From NCBI RefSeq assembly GCF_018812025.1, contig NC_063052.1, positions 27,510,354 to 27,574,353 on the forward strand: DNA of 64,000 bases, read 5' to 3'. The notes beneath the pieces are model-generated. The model worked only from the letters and a program-made list of their open reading frames with translations, had not been told where the DNA came from and made no database searches. A program made the translations under genes and the position numbers. Shown here piece by piece: positions 23,130-35,889 of the stretch. The first letter of the stretch is position 1. Each line of letters begins with the position of its first letter. Source of the stretch: Megalobrama amblycephala. Taxonomy: Eukaryota > Chordata > Actinopteri > Cypriniformes > Xenocyprididae.

Positions 23130-23431
23130 TTCATTAGTTAAACATTAGTCAATGTATTAACTAACATGAACTAACCATGAGCAATACATTTGTTACTGTA
23201 TTTACTAATCTTCATTAACGTTAGTTAATGAAAATACAGTTGTTCATTATTTGTTCATGTTAGTTCAGTGCATTAACTAATGTTAACAAGATTTGAATAA
23301 TGTATTAACAAATGTTGAAATTAACATTAACAAAGATTTATAAATGCTTTATAAGTGTAGTTCATTATTAGTTTATGTTAACTAATGTAGTTAACTAATA
23401 TTAACTAATGAACCTTATTGTAAAGTGTTAC
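23130..23431. repeat. TTAACTAATG-rich repeat, copy 2
   Basis: This is the longer of two related copies (see 20262-20487). It contains repeated TTAACTAAYR motifs in both orientations and the same CCTTATTGTAAAGTGTTACC right end. Motif symmetry suggests a MITE with long degenerate inverted ends. Confidence 0.65.
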
Positions 23432-25331
23432 CAATATTTGTTTAAAGGCATCTTTTTTACTAAGCACTGTGAATGAAGGTCACTATCACTGAAACCAGTA
23501 CTGATATTGATGTCTCTATTAAATAGATTTTTTCTCAATTTTATCCAATAATTATAGCCATTCAACATGACAGTATAATTGAAAGCTATTCATTTTAATA
23601 AAAAAAAAAAATAACTTTTAATTTAAGTGAGCTTACATTAACCACATTAATCACATTAAGCTGTAGCACTGTTTAGCTCTAACACTGCACAGTCTTCTCT
23701 GCATAAATAATAAATTGAATATAGATTTATCAGAACTTTATCAGTTATAAAATAAGTAGAAAAGTTTAGTCAAGAGCAGTTTTGTCCATTTCCATATAGC
23801 AGCATTTAGTACCCTCCCAAAGTACAAAGTATATATATATATATTTTGATTTGCATAATTGAAGCTATTTCATGTAATAAAAACTTATTTGAAAAAATAT
23901 TTCATGGTTAGAACATAATGCATACCATAGAAGGTTAAAGGTTTTTTGCTAAGCAAACCAGCATGTCCACCATTTCTGGTTTCAAGCATGGGATAAGCAG
24001 ACTATGACTATAAATAATTCTAAGGTCTAAGGATCTATTATAAAATATTATATTACAGGGTTTTTCTTGGGTCAAAAATGGTCTTTGTGGTGGACAGCAG
24101 ACATCTCATCCACACAAACAATAAAAAGTACTAGACCCACGTGATCTGCGAGCCCAGTACTGATGATAAATTACCTGCCACTCTCACTGTAATCCTTTCT
24201 TGCCCTCTTTGCAAAATATTCTGTAATTTCATAGCTATTAAAAATAGCATTAAAAAGCATTTTAACTAATAGTCTAATTTTCTACCATATACAATTGAAT
24301 GCATCTATTTAACAGCAATTTTATTTTTCATTTTAATTTTTTTTTATTCACCTCACTCCAGTCTAAACTGATTTTATAGGTAATTTTACACATTGTCATA
24401 TAAATAACTTGAAAATACTGTGGATTATTAAGGCTAAATCTTACTAACCACTCTTGCTAAATGGGGTAAGCACACTTAGAGGTGTTCTGATTAAATTATT
24501 TGTTATACACAGATTCAGAAAGTGACATCTCATGAGTTCAGTGTTTTTTTTTGTTGTTTTTTTTTTAATTGAAAGTGTGGTTTATGTCAGCTGCATGTGC
24601 GGAATGCCTATCAGAGAAGATGAGGTGACGTTCATTTGAGCACTATTCACACCCAGCGGTAATTCAGGGAAAAAAAAAATTTCTAATTGTGCCATGTGTA
24701 ACATGGATTCAGTCTTCTGATTTTTTAGCATTGTGCCAGTTGATTTAAATTAATATGTGCGAGGGAGAGAGAGCAAAGAGAGTGCACACTCATTAGGGAG
24801 GAGCTTTCTGCTCGTTCTCTCTTTCAGTTAACATGTTCCCTATCACAAGTGCAGCAGTCATCTGCATCATAAATCACAATAACTGATCAAATAACGAATT
24901 GGCAGGAAAAAAATTGTTGTAGATGTAGCATCATTTACCACTGACCAAAGCCGCCCTTCGCTAACACGCTGTGTACATATTTATATAATTAAAAAAAAAT
25001 AAAAAAATAAAAAATAAATAAAAAATCACAGCCTTTGCGATGTCATGATCGCACTAAGCCAAATCGCGAGTTCGATTTTGATTCATCATGCAGCACTGTT
25101 GAGTTTTCTTTTGTACGGTGACCGGTGTTCTAACAAATAATGCTTCAAATTTCAAATTTTGCTACCAGTGTGATACACCCATGTGTAGTCACAAGGTAAT
25201 GTTTTGGTATTAATATTTATTTATGTGACAAAAAGAGTTTATTGTACAAGAGAGTCATTAATTATCAGCGAGCATGTTGTGGGTTGCTATGGTGATGCGT
25301 GTTGTGTTTACTTCAGACGCTACGAGCTCCA
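23432..25331. other. AT-rich stretch, nothing firmly recognised
   Basis: A short (TA)n lies at 23829-23846 and a run of A/T homopolymers at about 24990-25030. A segment near 25040-25090 (GATGTCATGATCGCACTAAG) has the look of the interior of a hAT-type repeat. A 64-codon open frame at 25204-25398 has no recognisable family. Confidence 0.35.
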
Positions 25332-25820
25332 TCTGAGGAAAGCCGAAGTTTTCTCCTTGTCATTTATTTCTTCTGATAATTCAGGTACATGTTCATAAAA
25401 AGTGAAAATATGTGCCATTGTTAATATATAAAAAAAAAACATGCCAGTTCACATTTCCAATGTGTTTAAACCGAATAACTTGTTTGTGTTGTTTAGATGT
25501 CCGGATGAAAGTAATTACAGGGTGAAAGTAATTCGGTTGATTGTTGTGATTGTTGTCAATTCACATGTAAATAATACATTTTATTTCAGTATGCACTAAT
25601 TTACCAATATAAAAATGATGGTGTTCATTTTGTCCAGTAAAACGGTTTCATTTTAAAAGAAACAAAGATAACAGATGTGTGAACTTTAGTGTGTTATTTG
25701 TGACATTGATAATTATAAAGTCAAAATGATATGTTAATAAAGAAATGCTTGAGGAAGCGTAGCTTGAGGAAAGTCACTGAAGTTTTCTTCAGGTCATTTA
25801 TTTCTCCTGATAATTTAGGG
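25332..25820 (+). repeat. diverged direct repeat pair
   Basis: A segment at about 25332-25385 (GAGGAAAGCCGAAGTTTTCT then CATTTATTTCTTCTGATAAT) recurs at about 25763-25820 with scattered changes and a small insertion. The copies are about 430 bp apart in the same orientation. The sequence between them is not obviously repeated. This could be two terminal fragments of one element or an old local duplication. Confidence 0.65.
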
Positions 25821-26504
25821 TTTTTTTGTAATCTGCTTACGTGTTCCACACCCGGGACCCATAATACCAACGCTGTATTTGTATTGTTCTAAGGGTAGGT
25901 TTAGGGTTGGGGTAGGTGTAGACGTTAATAAAGCCCCATTTTACATGCTGGAAGCATAATCTGATATGTAGCATGTTCGGTTGACTTACAGTAGTTTTGT
26001 CATGGGAATGTGATATGTCATGGCCACAAGATATTAATTTGTGGGAACGTCATAGCATGTTGAGTCCATGCTCTACTTCACCTGCATGACCGAAGCTACT
26101 GTACCTTGGATTATCAGAAAAAGACAGAAATGGCTCAGACTTGATTTTCTGCTTCTGGTGTTGAGCTCCAGAAACTACAAATAGAACAACAACAACAACA
26201 ACAAAAAATGGTTTATATAACTCCATACTCAAGTCTTCTGAAGCCATACACAAATAACTTTGTGTGATGAGCAGAACCAAATTATTGTTGATAGTTGTTC
26301 TTCACTGATAATCTTCCCCTTCACAGTCATTCTCCAATCTCTTTTGCACTTCAGCAAATTCAAATTTGACACAACTCATTGGTTACAACACATGCAGTTT
26401 ATGGATGTTAGACCTGGCATTTTAAATCAGAATGCAAATACAACTTTCATTGTATGGAAAAGGACGTAATGAATGTTCCGCCTAACTCCGAAACATGAGC
26501 AGTT
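25821..26504. other. repeat-like AT-rich stretch
   Basis: It contains a GGGTAGGTTTAGGGTTGGGG segment (about 25890-25915) of a kind found in fish dispersed repeats, and a short (AAC)n at about 26188-26203. No gene was seen. Confidence 0.35.
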
Positions 26505-26565
26505 TAGAACAACGTGAGGGTGAGTAATTAACAGAATGTTCATTTCAGGGTGAACTATTTCTAAG
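26505..26565 (-). repeat. AGGGATAG family end, inverted
   Basis: GTGAGGGTGAGTAATTAACA followed by a TTTCAGGGTGAACTATTTCT segment matches the right end of the family complete at 48035-49678. The final bases are degraded, so no TTAA boundary can be placed. Confidence 0.55.
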
Positions 26566-27215
26566 AGTGTTTATTTAAGCTTTTTCTAAGCTGATCTAAA
26601 TAAGTCGTGTGAAAAACAAAGGCAGAGTAGGCACAGAGAGGCAAAGTAGATCCAAAGCTCAAGCAAACATGCTGCATGAGCCAAAAATGTGTGCCAGTGT
26701 GCTGGATGGCCTTCAAACACTGAAGGATAGACAAAGACAGAGGACAGAGAAGAGCAGAAAGAAAGATGGATGAATGAGGAAGGATAGCAGCAACTTCACA
26801 GTTTAAATGAGAGATGTTATTAAAACATCTCTGTGGTAACACACTCATTCTCACAAGTCACGAGACAAGGAAGGAGTATGAAACTAGCCCGTGGTGGGCA
26901 AGTTGTTGTCACAGGTGCCACATTGGGCTTTAAATAGTACATTGGCCCAACAGTATAATTCCCTTATAAATACAATATTCTGCCTCAATTGGTTTTTGTA
27001 TCCTTTAAGCCCAGAAATAGTTGTATACCCATTCTAATACATCATGCACAATTTTCTAAAGTGTGTCTGTGACTAATGGGAATGTCCAGATCACCCTAAA
27101 GTTTATTACAAAACCTTGAAAAGGGGGGGTTATAAATATTTTCTTTTTTTAGCCTTCCCTACTTCCCTAATTTTTAATTAACACACTTTCTACATTCATG
27201 AAAATTCATGAAAAA

Positions 27216-27248
<33 letters not shown>

Positions 27249-27985
27249 CTATCATAGTAAAATAAATAATTATTAGGAGTGTAACCGTACATGTATTCAT
27301 CCCGAACCATATGGTACGGACGTCATGGTTCAGTTCATGCAATTAGACGCCAAATACAGTTAGTCACAGGTAATATACACTCCAATCCAGAAGGGGGCAT
27401 GCAGGTAATACAACTCTGTTTGCTAACCGCCACAACAGGGAAAAAGAGCAGAAGAAAAACAGCGCATATGCAAATGACTTGAGCGCTTGAAAACAAAGTC
27501 CACTAGGTAGTGTGCACGTCGAATGCATCTTTCTGCGCTCATGGATGGAAAAGGAGAATCCTTTGACAGTCTTGTGCTCTTAACTGCACGAAACAGAGAG
27601 TAACACAGAAAATTAAGTAAAAGAGGCCTAAGCTTTAAATGTTTAAATATACTTTAAGTGGAGCAAATTGTAACACTCATAATTCAAAAGTTTTAATTTT
27701 CATTATTCTATATATTTTATACTTTTGTAACACAAGATGCTTTTTAGTTCTGTAGCTTATTGTGACCAAACATATTTTTTTTTTCAGCCCTGCAAAAAAT
27801 ATGACCTATGTAAGAGTGCATCGCTTAGGGCTTAATACACCAAATGAGACTGTACTGTACCAACTATAGGAGACTAAATGCTGCTAGGTGGAACAAACTA
27901 TAATTTACACTACTGTCTGTTCAAAATAAAATAAAAGAAACCTAGCATTGTGGATTTGGTCCTTTGTCTGGTATCACTTTAATTC
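26566..27985. other. AT-rich stretch with (AAC)n and hAT-like end
   Basis: An (ACA)n microsatellite lies at about 27218-27249. At 27278-27330, GGAGTGTAACCGTACATGTA and following CCGAACC/GGTACGG motifs resemble the terminal region of a fish hAT family with GGTGTAACGGTAC ends. No right end was placed. No gene was recognised. Confidence 0.4.
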
Positions 27986-28218
27986 AGGGTCCAATTCTCA
28001 CTATGAAATAGTTACTTATTACCATGCATATTACTATTGGTTGTTTATTAGTACGTATGAAGCAGATATTAATGCTTTATTCTGAATGACCATATTCTAC
28101 ATCCTATAATCCTACCCAATACCTAAACATAACTACCTTACTATTAATAAGCAGTAATAAGCAGTAATTAGGGGTTTATTGGGGCAAAAGTCATAGTTAA
28201 TAGTGAGAATTGGACCCT
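27986..28218. mobile_element. 233-bp MITE with AGGGTCCAATTC ends
   Basis: AGGGTCCAATTCTCACTAT at the left and its exact inverse at the right (28200-28218) give 19-bp terminal inverted repeats. The interior is AT-rich with paired ATTACT/AGTAAT motifs and no coding capacity. The flanks do not show an obvious duplication. Confidence 0.8.
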
Positions 28219-28654
28219 AAGCTAAAGCTGACCATTTATTATACTAGTTATACTTATTATACTTATTATTACTTATTATACTAAACCGTGACCCCAAAAC
28301 AGAAGTGTGCAAACTGTGACTTCTGTGTACCGTTAATACCTGTAATAATGATCATAGATTTTCCTTTTAAAATATATTAAAAACATATTTTAACAAGCAC
28401 AGAAAACATATGTTTAATGCTGCAAATAGATCACACAATCAAAAACTGATTGATTTTTGATTCTCACACATAGCTGACAAAAAAACAAAGACAATGAACA
28501 GCAGAGTTTTAAGGTGGTGAGCCAACCAGAGGATATCTGTGTTTGGATTTATTATTTTATCATTGAGATGGTTGGCTGGCAGATGTTATTCTGGAGATTG
28601 ATAAGCTCCTTCATACTTGTTTGGCAAATGGAAAGAAAGCACATTCTTATGGTT
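28219..28654. other. AT-rich stretch with TTATTATAC repeats
   Basis: Short iterated ACTTATTATA motifs lie at about 28235-28282. Nothing else was recognised. Confidence 0.4.
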
Positions 28655-30896
28655 GCTAGATTTATCAAACGAACGTAGAAACCAGAGTACATTCGAATGA
28701 AAAAAATCAGCTTACGACAACGCTCACGTGTGATTCATTAAACTTTTGTATGCAGCCAATAGAGGGTATGCATAGACATCACTTTCCTGCCAGAACGCGG
28801 TCCCTCAGCTGAACTGAGTGGCAAAATAACCTGCTGCATGACTGGATTTAATAGGGGAAACTGCAAAAACGCAAGTAAAACAAACGATTACACTAAAGGT
28901 TGGGCTCGAAAGTGTTCTTTATGACATGTCAAAGAAACCTAATCCATGGATATTGGCATGCAGCAATCATGTTTCCTGACATTTATATGTGCTTGATTTT
29001 AACGCCGGGGAAATACATAAAGTAAATCTGTCTGTGAACTTTATATAACTACAATATAGGTAGGTCTAAATCGGATTGATCATTTATATCAGTGTTATAT
29101 ATATTGTCATATCGTCCAGCCCTAAAACTTGTATAGTTTTTGTCAGTGTTTATTTAAAAGCACCCAATTATGCAAAATATAAGATAAGTATTTAATTGAT
29201 GAGTTGTCAACACAATATATAACAATACAATATATAGGGTATGATTTTACCCCCAAATCCAACATTTTGACACAAAATGATAACTGCAAAACCTTTGCCT
29301 GGAGTCCAGCTGTTTCTGTGAATTGCAGTGACCTATTTTCTTCTTTTTTCTGTAGCTTTCAGCAGTCTGTAAAAAATATAGCTCAGATTTTGTGTCAAAG
29401 CTTTTTGTACAGTCAATCACAAAGCTCTTTCCCATTTTGGATGTGTTTTGTGTGTTTCGCGGCATTCAAGCTGAAAACCAATGCTGCCACCCAGTCTTTT
29501 GCCACTCAGTGGGCATAACCGCAGTCATAATGGTCGACGGTCACGTGCATACCCTCTATTCCGCCGCACGAATAACCGGGTGTTGATAAATGTGGCGGCT
29601 GAAAACAATCGTTATTTAAATATCACACCCCAAATTTTAGAAGCCTCGTCCTATAGTTTACGACACAGTGAAACTTAACCCGGCCATGAAGAGAAAGTAA
29701 TCACATGAAAAAGAAATTTATCTTCCTCTAAAAACACCCCTCAACCTCGTAATTGTAAACAATAAAATTAATTTAAATAAAAATACCAGTAAATAAAACT
29801 AAATACTTACAAACATTATTTATATATAAACTTTTAGTACCTCACTCCACAGAAAATCCTTTAAATTTACTTTATTCAGAACAGAATAAGGACGAAAAAT
29901 ATGTAGCTATATATTATAAATTGAAACACAAATAGCCTAGCCTACCTCTCTCATTCTGGGAGAATCCAAACGTTTCCATATTCACGATGTAACATTTATT
30001 GCTTGCTGAACTACTGTTCCTTATGTAAACAAGGCTTTCTGTTTCACTCTTGTTTCAATATCCACACAAATCATCATCCTTCTCATGCACAAAAATGTGT
30101 TTGGTTGGGCGTTGTGTGCGCCAACTGGTACAGATGGATAGTGGACCATTTAAACTAAGCAGTGTTAACTTTGTCTGCATTTTAGTTTGCTTATAAATGG
30201 CTAAAATGTAAAGTTAGCAACGCAAGAACTGATATGTAGGGTCTGTGTGTGTGAGTGAGGCGCCCGTGCGATCAATTGGATTTAATAAAATAAAGATAAA
30301 TAATTTAATAAAATAAAGAAAACGAATACAACGTGAGAGAAGACTGTACTAGCCCTACTTGATGCACAGTTTTCTCTTTTGTTTTGTTAATCTGTTAATT
30401 ATTTCAGTAACAATATTTTGTGTAGTCCTATTTTTTATTCCTTGTAGGCTATATTATTCTGTTTTTCTCTGTGTTGCAGGTGCATGATATGTGAATCCTA
30501 ATGTTCTGTTGATGCAGCCATTTGTGCAACCAAAGCGAAAAAAAAAAAAGTGTGATATTTTAAGGCATCTATTCTAATTTAATTTTAATTTGACATTTTA
30601 ATCGTGTTGTTTAACAAGATGCTTGGTGAGCGATTGTCGGTCAGGAAAATAATCTATATGTTCTCATAACAGTTCTCTACCAGATTTACTATGCTGCACA
30701 CGCAAGTTCCCGCTGACTCAAAAACTTTCGTACACAAGCTGAGACCTGATGTGAGATTTGATCGTAGCCACCGCTCACGCTCACGCTCATATTAATAAAT
30801 GCCAAATTTTGCGTGGAAATGAGCGTACACACAGTTTTCTGGCATACGAGCATATGCACAGTTTTCTGGCATACGATCGTTTGATAAATGAGGGCC
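28655..30896. mobile_element. putative Harbinger-like or related element
   Basis: ATTTATCAAACGA at about 28659-28671 faces a TCGTTTGATAAAT copy at about 30877-30889, and the right end reads ATGAGGGCCC. Several GCGTAC/GTACGC-like and GCATACGA motifs lie near the right end, as in the element at 41546-42751. No transposase frame is visible; a CCAGCCCTA-ended fragment near 29113-29124 suggests another repeat inserted within. A GC-richer island at 29440-29690 has short frames of no known family. Boundaries and class are uncertain. Confidence 0.4.
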
Positions 30897-31761
30897 CATT
30901 GATTATAACATTGAGTGGAATATTTCAGATTTGTACATGTTCAATGCTCTGATTGGGTGGTTTGGATCTTGTGGAAATCTGGCAACACTTAGGTTAAAAT
31001 AGGCTCATTAGGTCTTACTGCAATATAATGCAGCTATTGAAATGAGGGGGTAAAAATAAAAACATTTTCAGGATAAATGATCTATGGGCTGGATTAAACC
31101 ACATAGACGGTTGAATCCGGCCAGCTGGCTGCAGTTTGCCCATGTCTAATGGCTTATGGGCCAAATAAAAACATTAAAATCATCACATTATTCACGTTGT
31201 TTTGTATTTCCACCAAATAGTTGTCTATTTGCCTTTGGGCTAAAAGGTGGAAATGAAGAGATGCTGTGTGATAGTGTATGTTTATGTTTGTTTCTTGTTT
31301 TTTTTTCTTTAGGGCAAAGCAAGGGAGGCAGCTCTCATGACAAGGTTTATGGGACGTAAGGCAGGATGTAAGGTGATCGTCTTCTATTTTGGTGTGTTTG
31401 CGGTCGTGTAATGTCAGCTCTTTTGTGGAGCTCACGTCATGTGGTGGGCATCGCAGACACGTGTACAGTGGGAATGAATTTGCCCTGTCTGTTATTAACC
31501 ATTGTCATCTGCTGTGTTTTCAATTTACCAGATTTTTTAAAGCAACATTTCTATTAAGAAAATTCTGTCAGAATATATTCACTCTCATGTCATTACAAAA
31601 CAGTTCTTTTTAATATAATGAAAGTGAATGGTGACCAGCTGCTGTCAAGCTCTAAAAAGCATCTTTGAAGTGTCATAAAAGTAGTCCATACTGTGATTTT
31701 TAAAATGTGATAAAAAAAAAATAATAATAATTAAAAATCTAATTTTCTGTGCTTTTTTTTA
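30897..31761. other. AT-rich stretch with repeat fragments
   Basis: A segment at about 31619-31695 (GAAAGTGAATGGTGACC, then GTCATAAAAGTAGTCCATAC) resembles the interior of the AGGGATAG repeat family as I know it from cyprinids. No gene was seen; open frames on both strands near 31154-31613 overlap one another and have no family resemblance. Confidence 0.4.
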
Positions 31762-31795
31762 TGGGGCTGAACAATTTGGCCAAAATGTTGTGATT

Positions 31796-31912
31796 ACATA
31801 TCATATCATATCATATCATATCATATCATATCAATATAATATAATATAATATAATATAATATAATATAATATAATATAATATAATATAATATAATATAAT
31901 ATAATATAATAT
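31796..31912. repeat. compound (ATATC)n(ATAAT)n microsatellite
   Basis: About eight ATATC units are followed directly by about sixteen ATAAT units. It lies just inside the left end of the hAT-like element. Confidence 0.95.
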
Positions 31913-32849
31913 ACAATTAATTTAATATTTTTTAGTGAAATGTGCTTTTTTAGTTAACTCTCAAAAGTATGTGATTAAGAGTGAATGGAAATCACCTGTT
32001 TATATTTGACTTTGAATTATGTTGTATTATTAAAAGACTGTATGCTGCTAGCACAGCTCAAGTAAGAAAAAAACTTGTTACTGCACTGGCAATAGCAAAG
32101 TTATTGCTCATTGAACAAAGCAACATGCTTTTTTATTAGTAGTACATGCAGTTATTCACAGCCTAACCATAAGCTCTACTCTTCTGCACAATGGTAACGA
32201 TCAAAACTCTACATAAAAATTCTTTCAAATGTCAAACATAACTGAACATTAAACATTATCAGATATTTCCCTTCACTCAAAAACACAAAAACACTTAATT
32301 TCAATATTTACTCTCTATTTCCAGCCACATGCAAAGCATGCTGGGAACAAACAATGGTGTCTCTAAATAAAACCGCACAACTGAACTAATTCTCTTAAAA
32401 ATAGGTATCCTTCTGTCCTTAATTTTATTAGCTTAATAAGTTCCTCAATTCAAGCCTCAAAACTGTGTAAGTTTCCTAAAAAAAAAATTAGGAAAATGTA
32501 TCTCTTGATTTTATTAGTGAAATGTTTTCAATATTTTCTATAAAACACTTAACCACAATTTTATTAATAAAATATACACACTATTTTTAATTATCACCTT
32601 AATTTTTTTTAATGAAAATTACAAGACCGATGATCACATCATACTTTTGATCACAAAGTACAAAATCATAGCAATTACATCTGGCAGATTCCTTTGCTAC
32701 AGTTTGAGATCTAAACTTGTATGAAAGAGAGATAGAGGACAGGTTGAGGAGATTGCAGGAGAACAACTTACTGTGGTTCTCAAGTTTAGGACTGCCTTAC
32801 ACAGTGTCTACAATGCCACAACAGTTTGAGGCTGTTTAATGTTCTCAAG

Positions 32850-32924
32850 CAGATCTCACCCCCCCATTTACTACCATAGTAGGAAAAATAAATACTATGG
32901 TAGTCAATGGGGGTGCGAGATCTG
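32850..32924. repeat. long hairpin, 32-bp arms
   Basis: Positions 32850-32881 and 32893-32924 are reverse complements at 29 of 32 bases around an 11-base loop. The arms run from CAGATCTC through a C-rich block to CTACCATAGTA. It directly abuts the AGGGATAG-family end and may belong to that insertion. Confidence 0.85.
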
Positions 32925-33053
32925 TTTGGTTACTGACATTCTTCCAAATATCTTCCTTTGTGTACAGCAGAACAAAGAAATTCATAAAGGTTTGGAACTA
33001 CTTGAGGGTGAGTAAATGATGGCAAAAATTTCAGTTTTGGGTGAACTATCCCT
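32925..33053 (-). repeat. AGGGATAG family copy, right end
   Basis: GTTTGGAACTACTTGAGGGTGAGTAA-type sequence runs to GGGTGAACTATCCCT, followed by TTAA at 33054-33057, matching the right terminus of 48035-49678. Its left end is not recognisable unless the adjoining hairpin belongs to it. Confidence 0.65.
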
Positions 33054-33147
33054 TTAATGGTAAATAAATATTGTGATAAATATCGATATTGTACAATATG
33101 GAAAAAAAAAATCATGATAATATGTTTGGCCATATTGCCCAGCCCTA

Positions 33148-33837
33148 GTTTGGTTAATTGATTATTGATTTATTATTTATTTTCCGTTTCAGTTTTCAGC
33201 CAAGTGCATTCTGAATTTTGGTTTTGACCCATCATTTTCATTTTGGTGCATTAACACATATTGGATTTACAATAAAAAAATAAAAATAAAATAATAATAA
33301 TAATAATAATAATAAAAACCTGACTAACTTCAACAATAATAGAAGCTACTTATAATTTGTGAAAAAAAAACAATAAAATAATCGAGATGCACTTTAAGTT
33401 GTCAGAATAGATGCTCATTAATTGATTTGGCTACATAAGAAATCCAGAGTTGAGAGAGCATTTGAGAGTGTGAAAGCATGTAAAGGCAGATGGTACTGTT
33501 GTGGTCTGGCTGCTGTTGTAGAGAGTGCCAGTAATGTATTGATGTTCTTTGGGCTGGCTGGATAGATGGAGTGAATAATTGATGAGGTCAGGAAGGAGGA
33601 TAAGAGAACCAGAGAAGCTGTTGTGTTCACTTTCATGTCTCTCTGTGACCATCTTTCTTTCTTTTCTTCCAACACACCCCATCATTCAGGGCAAATTGAC
33701 CTAGAACTTAAAAATGCCCTGTAAATTGTTGAGAACTGTTATCAGAACTACATATTATGAATGATGTATATTTGGGGTTTCATACCACTTGCTGTTTAAC
33801 TGCAGTTTGCCTTACATGTATGTAATTAGAAAAGCGT
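33148..33837. other. AT-rich stretch with (ATA)n
   Basis: An (AAT)n run lies at about 33290-33316. Two overlapping minus-strand frames at 33418-33685 have no recognisable family and are probably chance. No gene was seen. Confidence 0.35.
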
Positions 33838-33990
33838 CCATCCATGCATTCATACATGAATACATGAATCTATCCATCCTTCCACCTGTCTGTCCATCTG
33901 CCATCCCATCATCTATCTAAATGTCCATCCATCCATTCATTCAGCCGTATGTCTGTCCGTCCATGTGTCCATTTATCTATCCATCATTTG
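33838..33990. repeat. imperfect (CATC)n tetranucleotide repeat
   Basis: CATC/CATT/TGTC tetranucleotides repeat irregularly (for example GTCCATCCATCCATTCATTC). It is an old, interrupted microsatellite. Confidence 0.9.
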
Positions 33991-34281
33991 ACACCACAGC
34001 TTTAAGGCCCTGATATACTCTCAGAGAAGTGCTTCCTCATTCTTCACTCAGGAGTAAACAAGTTCAAAAATATCTGAGCAACAGTATAGTATTTGTGAAC
34101 ATTCCGCTGCTTCTGGCAGCGTTTAGATGAGTATTTAAATTTGTGCTGTTTTCCTATCAATCACAAAATAAGCACAACAAAAATCACAGCAGTAAGTAAA
34201 CCGCAGATAAGAAAGCATCTCATCATAAGAATGCAGATATGTTTACACCAGTTCATCAGTTTGACATTCCATTAGCTACAG

Positions 34282-34941
34282 TATGTTTCCATCCACCTAT
34301 TTATATGCTCATTTTGGGATATCGCATAAAAAAAATGCTGGATGGAAACGGCAAGATGGTTATATAACATATATTCTAAAAATGCACAAAAAATGTGCTC
34401 AATTGAGTCAGATAATTTTTTATGTGATACAAAACATGCGCATAAACTACAAAGGAATCACTTTTACCAGATAAATTCCTTGATGCACGTCAAAAAAGAC
34501 GTGATTTTGCAATGGGACAGAATAACTGGATCAACCAGCCAACCGACCTCATTGCACAGCATCTGAAATGTTGTTTTGGTCATGCTTGAGCAAAGTAGTT
34601 AGTGGTTCAGTATAATTCCCTCCCAGAAGCACCTCAAATGATTGCATTCACAAACACCAGGCATCTGAATGTAAGAGAACATGTCAGTGCTTACTGCGTT
34701 TCATTTGCTCACTCTGAGGCACAAGTAATTTATTATATATGAAAATTATTATATACAGTGACTTCTACTGCAGAAAAAAAACTTCCATTTTACTAATTGA
34801 TATTTAGCTTCAGTTTATCAGGAGGTGACAATTTTGTTCTCTTCGACTCACTGGATGGAAACAGTGCTTTATTCACAAATGGTTTATGTGATATTCCAAA
34901 TTTGTGCACAAGTTAGATTTACAACTTTGGATGGAAACATA
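34282..34941. mobile_element. MITE with TATGTTTCCATCCA ends
   Basis: TATGTTTCCATCCA at 34282-34295 and its exact inverse at 34928-34941 form 14-bp terminal repeats. Additional GGATGGAAAC copies occur near 34339-34350 and 34853-34862. The overlapping short frames inside carry no known domain. The insertion site duplication is not resolved. Confidence 0.65.
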
Positions 34942-35659
34942 GCTCATGTCTGACCTTGGCGAACTGGGATAAGAAATGAACCTCAGAAGATTCTTATGCC
35001 AAAGAAGGTGGAGCCCCAGAGCACCCCCGCCTGTCACATAATAATTATGGACTAATGGCTAATGGCTGAAAGCATTTTTAAAAAGCATTGGGACTTAAAT
35101 GAGGTATCAGTTCTCTTATTGTCAGTGTTTTGGTTTGTTTGGTAATAATAAAAATAATGGGTTAGGGTTAGTTATGCTGTAGTTTGGTGTAGTTTCAGTT
35201 TTTAACAAGACTCTTCATAAGTTTTGCATAAGCCTCAATATTTTTATGTTAAATAATAAAAAACAAAAGATTATGTTTTTTTAAAAGATTACAATTTGTA
35301 TTATGTTTTGTTGTTGTTGTTGTTGTTGTTTTGACATCAAGTTTTGCTTTCTAAAACATGTTAGACTATTGAGGTTTGAGAGAAATCCTGTTTTCCTAGG
35401 TTATTGTTTCGGTTCGTTGAGCTGTTTCTTCATTATGGGTTTTCTGTGGGAAGAAAACACTTCACGCATAAATATAGTCTTTACAGATTTTTTGTTGTCG
35501 TTGTTGTGGCTGTGATAATAGGGATGCATTAGAAAAAAAATCTTGGCTGAAGCTGAAAATTTAGACACACTGAGGTGAAACTTATTTTAAATGTGTCCTT
35601 TTTTGGAATAACTAAATTCAGTTAAAATGTTTTTGTTTTCCAAACAGTGCAATTATGAA
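34942..35659. other. AT-rich stretch with (TTG)n
   Basis: (GTT)n lies at about 35308-35331. TAGGGATGCATTAGAAAAAA at about 35519-35538 looks like the start of a fish hAT family (TAGGGATGCA end). No gene was recognised. Confidence 0.4.
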
Positions 35660-35889
35660 TACAGTGGGTACGGAAAGTATTCAGACCCCCTTACATTTTT
35701 CACTCTTTGTTATATTGCAGCCATTTGCTAAAACTATTTAAGTTCATTTTTTATGTATTTTTATTAATGTACACACAGCACCCCATATTGACAGAAAAAC
35801 ACAGAATTGTTGACATTTTTGCAGATTTATTAAAAAAGAAATACTGCAATATCACATGGTCCTAAGTATTCAGACCATTTGCTCAGTAT

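Larger units (their letters stand above)
31762..33147. mobile_element. hAT-like non-autonomous element
   Basis: The left end reads TGGGGCTGAACAATTTGGCC and the right end, inverted, TAGGGCTGGGCAATATGGCC, a diverged pair of hAT-like terminal repeats. The interior, around 32040-32310, resembles 46000-46250 (TCTTTCAAATGTCAAACATA is shared), indicating a dispersed family. A microsatellite, a hairpin and an AGGGATAG-family end lie inside. No transposase frame and no clean 8-bp duplication were seen. Confidence 0.55.

Noticed and set aside
27216..27249. Short regular repeats as a possible CRISPR array
   Set aside because: This is an (AAC)n microsatellite. No regular repeat-spacer structure occurs anywhere in the window, and the genome is vertebrate.
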